A stretch of DNA of 64,000 nucleotides from Nannocystis exedens (GCF_002343915.1 NZ_NETK01000001.1:11206727-11270726); one strand, 5' to 3'; shown: positions 21,372-29,472, counted from the first letter of the stretch. Made by a program: numbers and translations. Notes: generated from the sequence alone by a model not told the origin.

Positions 21372-22067
21372 GTGACAGGAACCAATCGAGCCGTGCCCCC
21401 GCTCCCCGACCCCTACGGCGCCCGCCGGTCGGCCCTCTCGTGCCTGCTGCTCACCGTTCTGCTGCTGGTCGCCTGTCGCGGCGGTGGTGGCGCCCGCAGC
21501 CCCGAAGCCTTGCGCGAGGCCTATGCCCGCGCTCTGGCCGACGACGATCCGGCGGCCGCGTACGCTTTGCTCAGCCCGGAGCTGCGCGCAGCCACCTCGA
21601 AGGAGGCGTTCGCGGCGCGCTGGAAAGCGCAGGCAGCCGAGCGTTCGGCGGCGAAAGCGGCCATCGATACGCTTCCGTCGGCGCTCAAGCCGCCGATGCG
21701 CGGGGGCGAGACCGTCCACGAAGGCGCCGTGCTCACGTGGGCGGAGGTCGGCGGGCATTACCAGGTCGTGACCGGCCTGCCGGGCTTGCCGGACCTGTCG
21801 ACCCCGGCAAGCGCGATTCGGGCCTTTCTCGCCGCGGTCCGGCGGGCCGATCTCGGCGCGCTTTCGGCGCTGCTCGCAGACGATCTCTCTTCGCGCCTCC
21901 GCGACGACTGGAACCGCCGAGCCGACCTTCTGGAGCAACTCCTGAAGCAACCTGGCGCAATTGAGTTCACGCCGGGGATGGAGCGTGCGATCTTGCGCTA
22001 CGAGCCCGGGCGCGCCCTGACGCTCGAGCAGACTCCTCAGGGATGGCGGATCGTGGCGCTGCAGTGA
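21372..22067 (+). CDS. Lipoprotein of unknown function
   Basis: GTG 21372, 231 residues. The signal peptide ends in the lipobox LVAC (Cys35). The mature protein has two helical repeats of a DUF4878/NTF2-like pattern: SPEALREAYARALADDDPAA and SAIRAFLAAVRRADLGALSA each open a ~90-residue unit with a following AALLSPELR or ALLADDLSS segment, which suggests two tandem domains. It starts 15 bp after nadB, so co-transcription is likely, but there is no obvious metabolic link. Confidence 0.65.
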   Translation: MTGTNRAVPPLPDPYGARRSALSCLLLTVLLLVACRGGGGARSPEALREAYARALADDDPAAAYALLSPELRAATSKEAFAARWKAQAAERSAAKAAIDTLPSALKPPMRGGETVHEGAVLTWAEVGGHYQVVTGLPGLPDLSTPASAIRAFLAAVRRADLGALSALLADDLSSRLRDDWNRRADLLEQLLKQPGAIEFTPGMERAILRYEPGRALTLEQTPQGWRIVALQ

Positions 22068-22530
22068 GATATGCCAGGTTCACACCGTTCTTTTCACTGG
22101 ACGCGCCTTACCCGGCTGCTATCTACTTTGCCCGACAGGCGGGCAAACCCGCTCGTCCGCGGTGGCAACAGTCGTAGCCACTCGCAGTAGCCACCTGACG
22201 CGCCGGCCTCGCGATGGCCGGCAAGTGGCCGACCGGTGTCCGGGCGGCCGTCCGAATTCGACCCCCTTGGCTTGTCGCTGCTTCTTCGCCCTTTCCGCCG
22301 CGCCATCCACCCGCCGCGCCGTCACCTGCAGGATCGCCCCGATCGGCCCCCTGGGCCTTTTTTCCGCTTAAGGAGCGCCCTGCGCCGACGCGCCGAGCTC
22401 GACTGCACCGGGCCCAACTGTCCCGAACTACCCTGAAGGTGGGGGATTTCGTCCCCACGACGCCCGCCGACGAGTCGGCGGCATGAGAGGTGCAGAGGGG
22501 CGCGCGCAAACGCCTGGAGACGAACTGCCG
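22068..22530 (+). promoter_or_regulatory. Long leader region of carD with an internal terminator-like hairpin
   Basis: About 460 bp precede carD. A weak promoter-like pair (CTGGAC 22097-22102, TATCTA 22120-22125, spacing 17) lies at the far end. Inside is a hairpin GGCCC-CCT-GGGCC followed by T6 (22345-22363). Closer to the gene are two more hairpins: GTGGGG ... CCCCAC (22439-22458) and CCGCCGA-CGAG-TCGGCGG (about 22463-22482). A transcript from the distal promoter could be attenuated or yield a small RNA. No protein gene is supported here. Confidence 0.4.
22345..22363 (+). terminator. Terminator-like hairpin inside the carD leader
   Basis: A 5-bp stem GGCCC/GGGCC with a 3-nt loop is followed directly by six T residues. 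It lies 168 bp before the carD ATG, so read-through or an internal promoter would be needed for carD expression. Confidence 0.45.
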
Positions 22531-23022
22531 ATGCAACCCCGATTCAACGTTGGTGAGAAGGCCGTTTACCCGACTCACGGTGTCGCCGAGGTCATGGCCC
22601 TCGAGACGAAAATCATCGAGTCGCGCCCCTTCCAGTTCTATCACCTGCGCGTCCTCGGCTCCGGCCTGAAGATCATCGTGCCGGTGGCCAAGGCCGAAGA
22701 GAACGGCATGCGTCCGCTCGCTGACGGCGAGATGATCGACGAGCTCTACGATCTGCTGCGCGACCACGAGGTCCCGTGCGATCGCCAGACCTGGAATCGG
22801 CGCTACCGGGGCTTCATGGAGAAGATCCGCACGGGTTCGCTGTTCGAGGTCGGCGAGGTGTACCGCGACCTGAGCCTCCTCAAGCACACCAAGAACCTCT
22901 CCCACGGCGAGCGGCAGATGCTGCAGACCGCCCGGAACCTGGTCATCCGTGAGCTCTCGACCGTCCGCAACGAGCCCGAGTCCGCGATCGCCGCTGAGCT
23001 GGACTCGATGCTGCAGGCTTGA
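22531..23022 (+). CDS. cdnL: CarD/CdnL-family RNA polymerase-binding regulator
   Basis: ATG 22531 (MQPRFNVGEKAVYPTHGV) is preferred over 22483 because GGAGA lies ~12 bp upstream and it matches the family N-terminus; 163 residues, the usual CdnL length. The N-terminal Tudor-like RNAP-beta-interacting domain (FNVGEKAVYPTHGVAEV) and a helical C-terminal DNA-binding part (RTGSLFEVGEVYRDLSLL, LSHGERQMLQTARNLV) are complete. In myxobacteria CdnL stabilises open complexes at housekeeping promoters. It lacks the extra HMGA-like tail of true CarD. Confidence 0.93.
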   Translation: MQPRFNVGEKAVYPTHGVAEVMALETKIIESRPFQFYHLRVLGSGLKIIVPVAKAEENGMRPLADGEMIDELYDLLRDHEVPCDRQTWNRRYRGFMEKIRTGSLFEVGEVYRDLSLLKHTKNLSHGERQMLQTARNLVIRELSTVRNEPESAIAAELDSMLQA

Positions 23023-23035
23023 GTAAGGTCCGCGC

Positions 23036-23563
23036 GTGGCCACCGACATCAATGAGTCCGTCGAGATCCAGATCTCGACCTTGCCCTGGGAGCAGATCGC
23101 GGTCGACGCCTTCGTCTGTCCGACCAACTCCGAGGGCGTGATGAGTCACTTCCCGGCCAACAAGATCCGCGACCTGGCCGGCCGCGAGGTCGAGGCGATG
23201 GTGAAGGAGCACACCCCGCTGGCGATCGGCGCCGCGTTCGTGACGCCGGCGGGCAAGATGAAGGCGAAGTACCTCATCCACGTGCCCAACACCGACCGCC
23301 CCGGCGGTCGCGTCCAGGTCGAGGACGTCCTGCGCGCGACGGCGGCGGTGCTGGTGGCGTGCAAGGTCAAGGGCTTCACGAGCGTCGCCGTCCCGCTGAT
23401 GGGGGCGTTCGAGCTCGGGATCCCGGCCGAGGAGGCCGCCCGCGCGATCCACAGCGAGCTCAAGGTCTACCGCGGCGACCGCCCGCTCCGCGCCTTCCTC
23501 ATGGCCAAGGACGCCGACGACGTCGAGGTGTTCGAGCTCGCCATGGAAGGGAACATCCCGTAG
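23036..23563 (+). CDS. Macro domain protein
   Basis: GTG 23036, 175 residues, essentially one macro domain. VDAFVCPTNSEGVMS corresponds to the conserved Asn-containing ligand loop; GAAFVTPAGKMKAKYLIHVPN and SVAVPLMGAFELGIPAEEAAR are the second and third family blocks. Macro domains bind or hydrolyse ADP-ribose and derivatives. It starts 14 bp after carD and is followed without spacing by a small membrane protein gene, so it is probably part of the carD transcript. Confidence 0.88.
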   Translation: MATDINESVEIQISTLPWEQIAVDAFVCPTNSEGVMSHFPANKIRDLAGREVEAMVKEHTPLAIGAAFVTPAGKMKAKYLIHVPNTDRPGGRVQVEDVLRATAAVLVACKVKGFTSVAVPLMGAFELGIPAEEAARAIHSELKVYRGDRPLRAFLMAKDADDVEVFELAMEGNIP

Positions 23564-23911
23564 ATGGGCCCCTTGCTCGACTACTTGCCGCTCGTCGCGG
23601 CCGTCGGGCTCGTCGGGGTCCTCGCCGGCCTGGTCCGCGCTCGCGCGAAGCAGCAGGCCGCGCCCGAAGCCGGCGACAGCTTGGTTCAGCTGCGTCCGCG
23701 CCAGCCCGTCGACACCGGCGGGCTGCTGGCGCTCGCCGGCCTCGGCTTCGCCCTCGCGCTGGCCCTCGTCCTGTTCGCGCCGACCGCCGCGGTCTGCCTG
23801 TCCAGCACGACATGTCCGGAAGGACCTGCCCTTTGGGTCAGCGCCGCCGGCCTCGGTCTGCTCGGCCTGGCCACCGCGATCGCCTGGCCCTCGCTGACGC
23901 GCGCGCCATGA
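23564..23911 (+). CDS. Small two-helix membrane protein
   Basis: The ATG directly abuts the macro-domain stop codon; 115 residues. Hydrophobic segments lie at residues 6-24, ~53-75 and ~90-108. The middle is charged. The dispersed palindrome CATGTCC-GGAA-GGACCTG (23811-23828) is translated as part of STTCPEGPA. No known family. Confidence 0.6.
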   Translation: MGPLLDYLPLVAAVGLVGVLAGLVRARAKQQAAPEAGDSLVQLRPRQPVDTGGLLALAGLGFALALALVLFAPTAAVCLSSTTCPEGPALWVSAAGLGLLGLATAIAWPSLTRAP

Positions 23912-24414
23912 CCCGCCCGCGCGTCGTGGCCTCGCCTGCGCCCGCGTCGGCGAGCGGCGACGTCGCGCCGCGCCCGTCCACGTCGCCGAGCGACGCTGTG
24001 AAGCGGGGCGACGACTTCGCATCGTCGAACGAGGCGTCCTGCGAGGTCGCATCGCTGCTCCCGCTTCAAGGCGTCGCGCCCACCTCGGCGAGCGCCGCTG
24101 CGATGGAGGGCGACTTCGCGGCGTCGAACGAGGCGCCAGGCGCATCGCTGCTCTCGGTACACGCCGTCCCGCCCGCGACCATGCCGCTCCACCTTCACGC
24201 CTGCGTCGCAGTCGCCAGCTCGGCGCCCGCGGTCGCGTCGCTGCTCCCGGTTCCCAGCCTCGCGCCCGCGACCTCGCCGGCGCCCTCGCGTCGCTGCTGC
24301 TCGCGCCAGCTCGTGTCGACGCCCGCTCGCGACCTCGCGCTGCGCGAGTCGAGTTCGGTCGCACACGTCGACGCGTCGACCACGGTCACGTCGCGCCCGG
24401 TCGTGTCGCGGCTC
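23912..24414. repeat. Degenerate interspersed repeats, about 500 bp
   Basis: Blocks resembling TCGCTGCTCCCGGTTCCCAG followed by CCTCGCGCCCGCGACCTCG recur near 24050, 24147, 24236 and 24291. A second element, GACTTCGC(A/G)(T/G)CGTCGAACGAGGCG, occurs at 24012 and 24108. The plus-strand frame stays open through the region (it could start at ATG 23908), but the encoded sequence is just the repeat translated, so I treat this as non-coding. Confidence 0.5.
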
Positions 24415-25677
24415 GTGCTTCGCGGCGACGATGCGACCTCGAGCTCACCGCGCACGCGTCGCTCCGCTGCGAACGTCGCCACCCTGCCCTGCCTCGCCCT
24501 CTTCACGCTCGCGCTCGGCTGCGGCGCACCGCCCACGGGCGTGCGCGCCGAACCTGGGTCGCTGGTGTTCACGCCGGCGGCCGAGCGTCTGGAGCTGCGG
24601 CTCATGAATCACGGCGAGGCGCCCGTGCCGTTGACGCGGATCCGCTTCGACACCCGCACCCCCGACTGGGCCGCCTTCTCGATCGAGAACCGCGAGTACC
24701 CGCGGGAGATCGCTGCCGGCGGGGCCGTGAGCCTGCGCCTCCGCGTCGACCGCGACCACTTCGACCGCGCCGGCGCCTCGCGCTCCGGCAGCGCGCGACT
24801 CCTCTTTGCGGCGGGAGAGGCGCCGCAGATCGTCGAGCTCCGCTACGAGGTGCCCGATCTCGCGAGCGATCTGCGGCGCGCCGCGATCCGCACCGCGATG
24901 ATGCTCGCGCTCGTCGCGCTCGCGTGGGCCTCGACGCGCCGCACGCGGCTGACCTGGACGACCTGGCTGCCCGTGCTCGCCGTGCTCGCGCTGTTCCCGT
25001 TCGGCCCGGGCCTGTGCCTCGGCGGCGTCGGCCGCAGCCTCTCGCTCGCGGACGTCGAGCAGTGCGCCGCGGGGCGGGGCGGCGTTCCGCTGGCGCTCGT
25101 CGCCGTCGGCGAGGGCTGGCTCCTCTATCTCCTCGCCCTCGTGCTCGCCGGTCTCGGTCGTCTCCTCGACCGGGCTGCGCTGGCCCGGCGCCTCGCGTCG
25201 CGCGACCTCGCCCTTGCGGCCGCATTCGCCGGTCCGCTGCTGGCCTTTGGCACCCTCGATCCACGGCGCCTCGTGGGGGAGCAAGCGGCGGGCCTCGTCG
25301 GCGGCGCTGCGATCCCCCCCGCGTGGGGAATCTTCGTGCAACCGATCGCCGCTGCCGTCGCCCTCGCGGTCGCGGCCGCGCCGCCGACAGGGCGGCTCGA
25401 GCGGCTCGCCTTCGCGGCGGCGTTCGTCGCCTGTTTCCTCGGCGGCGGTGGTTTGCCGGCGGCGACGCTGGCGGGCACCGGCCACGGCCTCGTGCTGTTC
25501 ATCGGCGCAGTCGTGGCGGCGGCGAAGATCGCTGCGGTCGTGTGGTTCGTGCAGCGGCTGCACGCGTCGCCCACCGGCTCGCGTGCGCGCGCTGCTCTCT
25601 TCTTTCTCGAGCGGGCCGCGATGCCCCTGGCGATCGCGAATTTGCTGGTGACGTCGGCCTACGCCCTGCTGCGGTGA
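24415..25677 (+). CDS. Membrane lipoprotein with NuoH-like C-terminal half
   Basis: GTG 24415 gives 420 residues with a signal peptide ending in LALGC. Residues ~38-130 form a soluble beta-rich domain (GSLVFTPAAERLELRLMNHG, SVLRVDRDH-like strands). The rest has about eight membrane helices. Segments such as PPAWGIFVQPIAAAVALAVA and ACFLGGGGLPAATL...FIGAVVAAAKIAAVVWFVQ resemble complex I subunit NuoH, but the quinone-site Glu-rich loop is not visible. It is probably a divergent membrane protein rather than a working NuoH. An alternative start at 23908 would overlap the previous gene (ATGA) but would add only repeat-derived sequence. Confidence 0.6.
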   Translation: MLRGDDATSSSPRTRRSAANVATLPCLALFTLALGCGAPPTGVRAEPGSLVFTPAAERLELRLMNHGEAPVPLTRIRFDTRTPDWAAFSIENREYPREIAAGGAVSLRLRVDRDHFDRAGASRSGSARLLFAAGEAPQIVELRYEVPDLASDLRRAAIRTAMMLALVALAWASTRRTRLTWTTWLPVLAVLALFPFGPGLCLGGVGRSLSLADVEQCAAGRGGVPLALVAVGEGWLLYLLALVLAGLGRLLDRAALARRLASRDLALAAAFAGPLLAFGTLDPRRLVGEQAAGLVGGAAIPPAWGIFVQPIAAAVALAVAAAPPTGRLERLAFAAAFVACFLGGGGLPAATLAGTGHGLVLFIGAVVAAAKIAAVVWFVQRLHASPTGSRARAALFFLERAAMPLAIANLLVTSAYALLR

Positions 25678-26062
25678 CGTGTGGTGCGAGCAGGGCTCGG
25701 CGGCCAGGTCCCGAGAGACTCGTGCGGCGCTGCGCACTCAGCGCGCAGCGTGTCCGGCGTCTCCAACGTAGCTTTTTTCCGAAGCAGGTGTTAGCGTGGC
25801 CGGCGAAAAGCCTTGACCGCAGGCTTGCCCGGCGAGCGCGGATGCTAGTTCGGACGCCAAACCTCGTAATCCGAGTGAGACGGGACACACGCGACGCCGT
25901 TACGGCCCCACGGACCTGGGCTGCGATGGCGTCGCCGCAGGCTCGCGTGAAGAACCTGTCCCAAAGATATGAGCAGGCGCGGTATTGTACCCAGACCAAC
26001 ATCGGTGGGAGCTGTCCCCCCGATCGCGGTCGCGGCCCACGTGGGCCACGGGGAGGCGAATA
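25678..26062. other. 385-bp intergenic region
   Basis: A T6 run lies at 25771-25776 without a clear stem. The proximal part contains CTGTCCCAAAG and a GGGGAGG ribosome-binding site for the next gene at ~26050. I see no RNA gene or repeat array. Confidence 0.45.
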
Positions 26063-26977
26063 ATGGCAACCACGATCGCCCAGATCGGTGGATTTGAACT
26101 TTGGGACATCCTGCAACTTGCGCAGACGTCGCGCATGTCGATCAAGCTGTCCGTCGAGTCGCCGCATGGCGTCGGCGCGATGTTTTTCCAGGGCGGCAAC
26201 CTCGTCCACGCCGAGACCGGTGCGGCCCAGGGTGACGACGCCGTCAACACGATCCTCGACTGGCGCGAGGGCAGCGTCTCGTCTTCGCAGTTGCCCGAGA
26301 ACTGCCCGCAGACGGTGCGACACACCTCGATCGTCGCGCTGTTGATGGACCGGGCTCGTCAGCGCGACGAGGCCTCGCGCAACGAGCCGCCGCCGCGCAG
26401 CGAGCCACCGCCACGCAGCGAGCCGCCCCCGCGCGCGGCGACGCCGCCCTCCCCTCCGCCGGTGCCGGTGATTGAGAAGCCGCAGCGAGCTGCGCCGGTC
26501 ACCGTCCCGCCACTTCCGCCGCTGCCCATCACCACCCCGTCGCCGGCGTTCCCGGCTGCCCCCAACGTTGCAGCGCGCGACAAGGAGCTGTCAGACATGG
26601 ACCTCAAGGTCGTGAAGGCCATCCTCGAGGAGCTCGACGACCACCTCATGGGCGGCCTCATCAGCGTCGACATCATCAGCAAGGCCTCGGGCATGTCGCT
26701 CGCGGGCATCAACTCGGCGCCCAAGGCGTGCGCCATGTTCAACCGCCTGTCCGAGCAGCTGCACAACGCGCTGACCCGCTCGGAGGATGCCCTCGCCAAG
26801 GGCATCAACAAGTTCATCATCGAAGGCGACAACGGCCTTCTGATCTTCGTCATCGAGCTCGACGAGCGCCACCGCTGGGCGATCCTCGTCGACGGCGTCA
26901 AGGCGCAGCTCGGGTGGGTGTTCGTCATCATCCCCGAGATCCAGCCGCGCCTGATCGCCGCGCTGAAGGGCCGCTGA
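26063..26977 (+). CDS. DUF4388 domain protein with roadblock-like C-terminal domain
   Basis: ATG 26063 behind GGGGAGG; 304 residues. The N-terminal DUF4388 (PATAN-like) domain spans residues ~1-95 (GGFELWDILQLAQTSRMSI, GAMFFQGGNLVHAETG, DWREGSV). A Pro-rich linker with three SEPPPR repeats follows at residues ~105-130. The C-terminal domain (~175-304, KVVKAILEELDDHLMGGLIS ... LDERHRWAILVDGVKAQLGW) has a roadblock/LC7-like arrangement. Such pairs occur in myxobacterial signalling and polarity proteins; a GTPase partner is expected but none is adjacent. Confidence 0.78.
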   Translation: MATTIAQIGGFELWDILQLAQTSRMSIKLSVESPHGVGAMFFQGGNLVHAETGAAQGDDAVNTILDWREGSVSSSQLPENCPQTVRHTSIVALLMDRARQRDEASRNEPPPRSEPPPRSEPPPRAATPPSPPPVPVIEKPQRAAPVTVPPLPPLPITTPSPAFPAAPNVAARDKELSDMDLKVVKAILEELDDHLMGGLISVDIISKASGMSLAGINSAPKACAMFNRLSEQLHNALTRSEDALAKGINKFIIEGDNGLLIFVIELDERHRWAILVDGVKAQLGWVFVIIPEIQPRLIAALKGR

Positions 26978-26982
26978 GCAGG

Positions 26983-27016
26983 CTGTCCTGAGGGGCATGT
27001 CCTCCTGGACATGTCC
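26983..27016. repeat. Palindrome pair at 14-bp period
   Basis: Cores GGGCATGTCC (26993) and GGACATGTCC (27007) are exactly 14 bp apart. CATGTCC-TCCT-GGACATG (26996-27013) is a perfect 7-4-7 palindrome. It lies between the DUF4388 gene and the adenosyltransferase gene. Confidence 0.7.
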
Positions 27017-27072
27017 CTCGACACCTGCCCCAGCGCACCTGCCCGGACGAACCTGGCCGATCGGACAGCCCC

Positions 27073-27672
27073 GTGGTCTACATCAGCAAGGTCTACACGA
27101 AGTTCGGCGACCGCGGCGACACCATGCTCGCCAGCGGCGACACCGTCGGCAAGGACACGCTGCGGGTCGCCGCCTACGGCGAGGTCGACGAGCTCAACGC
27201 CGTGATCGGCGTGCTGCGCGTCGAGATCTCCCGCGTCGGCGAGCGCCGCGAGTTCCTGGCCGCGCTCGACGCCTCGTTGGCGCGGGTGCAGCAAGAGCTG
27301 TTCGACCTCGGCGCCGAGCTGGCGACGCCGGGCGCGACCGAGGGCAAGGCGCCGCTGCGCGTCGAAGAGGCCGACATCACGCGCCTCGAGCAGGAGCTCG
27401 ACGCGTGGAACGCCGACCTGCCGCCGCTGCGCAGCTTCATCCTGCCGGGCGGTGGCCCGCTCGGCGCCCACGCTCACCTCGCGCGCACCGTGTGCCGCCG
27501 CGCGGAGCGCACGGTGGTCGCGCTCACCCGCGTCGAGCCGGTCCGCGCCGAGGCCGTCCGCTACATCAATCGCCTCAGCGACTGGTTCTTCGTCGTCGCC
27601 CGCGCCGCGGCCCACGCCTTCGACGTGCCCGAGGTGCTGTGGGATACCCACCGTCGGAACCCCGCCCCGTGA
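27073..27672 (+). CDS. Cob(I)alamin adenosyltransferase, PduO type
   Basis: GTG 27073, 199 residues. ATP-binding YTKFGDRGDT is at the N-terminus (TGxGDxGxT variant), AYGEVDELNAVIG follows, and the C-terminal signature FILPGGGPLGAHAHLARTVC with RRAERTVVAL and YINRLSDWFFVVAR is intact. It adenosylates cob(I)alamin to coenzyme B12. A B12-linked GTPase gene, meaB, occurs 20 kb away, in keeping with B12-dependent mutase chemistry in this organism. The stop overlaps the next start (GTGA). Confidence 0.92.
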   Translation: MVYISKVYTKFGDRGDTMLASGDTVGKDTLRVAAYGEVDELNAVIGVLRVEISRVGERREFLAALDASLARVQQELFDLGAELATPGATEGKAPLRVEEADITRLEQELDAWNADLPPLRSFILPGGGPLGAHAHLARTVCRRAERTVVALTRVEPVRAEAVRYINRLSDWFFVVARAAAHAFDVPEVLWDTHRRNPAP

Positions 27673-27896
27673 CCCCGCCCCTCCTCAAGTTCCGCTACGA
27701 GTACCCGCCCGGCGAGGCGCACTTCCTCGAGGCGCCGACGGCCGAGGCCGCGGTGCTGTTCCTGCGCCGCACGTACCCGCACAACCCCGTCGACGTGCTG
27801 CCGACGCTGCGCGAGATCTCGCGCTGGCCCGCGTTCTGGAAGACCGTCGACGCCCAGGGGCTCGTCGTCCCCGACAACGCCAAGCCGCGCTCCTGA
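27669..27896 (+). CDS. Small conserved-looking protein of unknown function
   Basis: GTG 27669 overlaps the adenosyltransferase stop; 75 residues, soluble, with no known motif. It begins MTPPLLKFRYEYPPGEAHF and ends with a basic tail. Translational coupling and natural composition support it. It may be an accessory factor of the adenosyltransferase, which is inference from position only. Confidence 0.6.
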   Translation: MTPPLLKFRYEYPPGEAHFLEAPTAEAAVLFLRRTYPHNPVDVLPTLREISRWPAFWKTVDAQGLVVPDNAKPRS

Positions 27897-27958
27897 GCGG
27901 TTCTGCGGCGCCGGGGCTCGCTTGACAGCGCCCGAGGCCCCGCCCACCCTCCGAGGCG

Positions 27959-28762
27959 ATGGCCGACGACGATCCGATCACCGAGGGTTACTTCGATCGC
28001 CACCTCCATCGGCCGCTCGCAGCGTGGGTCCTCGATCGGGTGCGACCGGCGCCGAGCCTCGAGCTGCTCACCCTCGCCGGCCTGGTGGTCGGCCTCACCG
28101 GCGCCGTCGCCGTGCTGCTCGCCGCGCCGGGCGGCGTCGACTGGATCTTCCCCGCCTGGCTGCTGTTCGCGTTCACCGTCGCCAGCCGGTGCCGTCGCCT
28201 GGTCGCCCGCGCCGCCGAAGCCGAGGCCGGCACGCTCGAGTTTGCGATCGGCGCCGCCTTCTGGGTCGCGCTGACGATGCGGGCCGCGCCCGCGAACCCG
28301 TGGGCCTGCACGCTCGCGTCGGTGGCGCTGGTCAGCGCGCTGATCCACGTCGGGCTCCACGGCGAAATTCGCCGCCGCTTCCGCGACCTCATTGGCGAAC
28401 ACAGCGACGCGGCGGCACCCTCGCCCCAGCCCTCGGTGGCCGCGCTGTCCCGCGGTCTCGGGCCCGCTGTGTTCCACGACATCGCCGCCGCGCTGCTCGG
28501 GCCGGAGTACCGTGGTCCGCGGCCGACGCCGGGCGCCGCGCGCTCGCTGCTGGCCGCGCCGATGCGCATGGCGGCCCTGCTGAGCCACGACACCCACCTC
28601 GCGCTCCTCTACGTCGCCACGGCGGCCGCCGCGATCCGGCTCGACCTGTCCTTCTGGACAGCCGCGCTCGCGGTCGCGCTCGGCCTCAACCTGTGGGCGC
28701 TGCTGGCCGTGTCGGCGTGGCGACGCGCGGAGGCGCTGGTCCGCCGCCTGCCCCCGGCTTGA
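27959..28762 (+). CDS. CDP-alcohol phosphatidyltransferase-like membrane protein lacking the catalytic motif
   Basis: ATG 27959, 267 residues. The N-terminus (ITEGYFDRHLHRPLAAWVLD, PSLELLTLAGLVVGLTG) aligns by pattern with CDP-alcohol phosphatidyltransferases, and the hydrophobic helices follow the family layout. Where the D-x2-DG-x2-AR motif should be, it reads VASRCRRLVARAAEAEAGTL, so the metal-binding Asp residues are gone. It is probably a non-catalytic paralogue or has a new role. A palindrome (CTGTCC-TTCT-GGACAG, 28646-28661) is embedded in the coding sequence. Confidence 0.65.
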   Translation: MADDDPITEGYFDRHLHRPLAAWVLDRVRPAPSLELLTLAGLVVGLTGAVAVLLAAPGGVDWIFPAWLLFAFTVASRCRRLVARAAEAEAGTLEFAIGAAFWVALTMRAAPANPWACTLASVALVSALIHVGLHGEIRRRFRDLIGEHSDAAAPSPQPSVAALSRGLGPAVFHDIAAALLGPEYRGPRPTPGAARSLLAAPMRMAALLSHDTHLALLYVATAAAAIRLDLSFWTAALAVALGLNLWALLAVSAWRRAEALVRRLPPA

Positions 28763-29205
28763 GCCCGTCACCTGCCTCGACGGCCAGACGCCGGGCCCGA
28801 TCCGGTCACCTGTCCCGGAGGCCAGATGCCGGCCTGAGCCGCTCACCGTGTCGACGATCGCGCCGTCGCCGTCGCCGCGCCCGGTGAGTCTTCCGCGGCG
28901 GCTCGGCAGCTCGGCCCGCCGGCGCAGCCTGGCCGCGCGAGGTCCTGGAACGACGAGCGTGCCCGGCTGCAGCGAGCGCCAGCGCGAACGCGTCCGTCTA
29001 GCGCGCTCGCCTCGTGGCGGGCCGTCGCGGCGCAGTCAGCCGCGACCCGTCGCGCAGCTCCGCGCGCCGCTGCGCAGCCTGGCCCACGCGGAGTCCCGGG
29101 ACGACGAGCGCGCCCGGGCTGCGGCGAGCGCAGCGCGGGCGCGGGCGTCTGGCCGATCGCGCATGTCCTTCGGACCCTGTCCGTCGGGACACACGCCCGC
29201 GGCGT
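28763..29205. repeat. Repeat-filled region between convergent genes
   Basis: Two diverged copies of TGAGCC(C/G)..TCACCTG...GGCCAGA(C/T)GCCGG (about 28762-28800 and 28803-28850) restate the stop region of the upstream gene. A ~77-bp direct repeat occurs at 28922-28998 and 29074-29151 (both begin CGCAGCCTGGCC and contain GACGAGCG). A palindrome pair (GCATGTCC-TTC-GGACCC, then CCTGTCC-GTCG-GGACACA) lies at 29161-29193. No gene is supported. Confidence 0.6.
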
Positions 29206-29472
29206 TCAGGAAGCGGCGGCCTGCTTCTCTTGCACGGTCTTGTGCAGCAGGTCGACCAGCTCGTTGATGTTGGTCAGCTTGTTGAGCTCGGCGCGGGGGA
29301 TCTTCACCTTGAGCTCGCGCATGCTGCAGGAGACGACCTCGACGATGTCGAGGCTGTTGGCGCCGAGGTCCTTCATCGACTTGGCGGGGTCGACCTGGGC
29401 CGCATCGATCCCTTCGACGGTGTCCACGAGGTGGCGCTTGACGACGGCCAAGACATCATCGCGGGTGCTCAT
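29206..29472 (-). CDS. Acyl carrier protein of the biosynthetic operon
   Basis: 88 residues. The phosphopantetheine attachment Ser sits in GANSLDIVEVV (a DSL-type motif), and the four-helix ACP pattern is complete. It is the last gene of the eleven-gene operon and presumably carries the growing acyl chain between the AT, KS, KR, DH, ER and branching enzymes. No second ACP, which would be a separate acetyl donor for the HCS step, is present in the window, so either this one serves both roles or the donor is elsewhere. A GAGAA-type RBS precedes the ATG. Confidence 0.92.
   Translation of the reverse strand: MSTRDDVLAVVKRHLVDTVEGIDAAQVDPAKSMKDLGANSLDIVEVVSCSMRELKVKIPRAELNKLTNINELVDLLHKTVQEKQAAAS

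Noticed and set aside
23908..24414. N-terminal extension of the NuoH-like gene from ATG 23908
   Set aside because: The overlap with the previous stop is attractive, but the 169 added residues are just the translated intergenic repeat and would bury the lipoprotein signal peptide.
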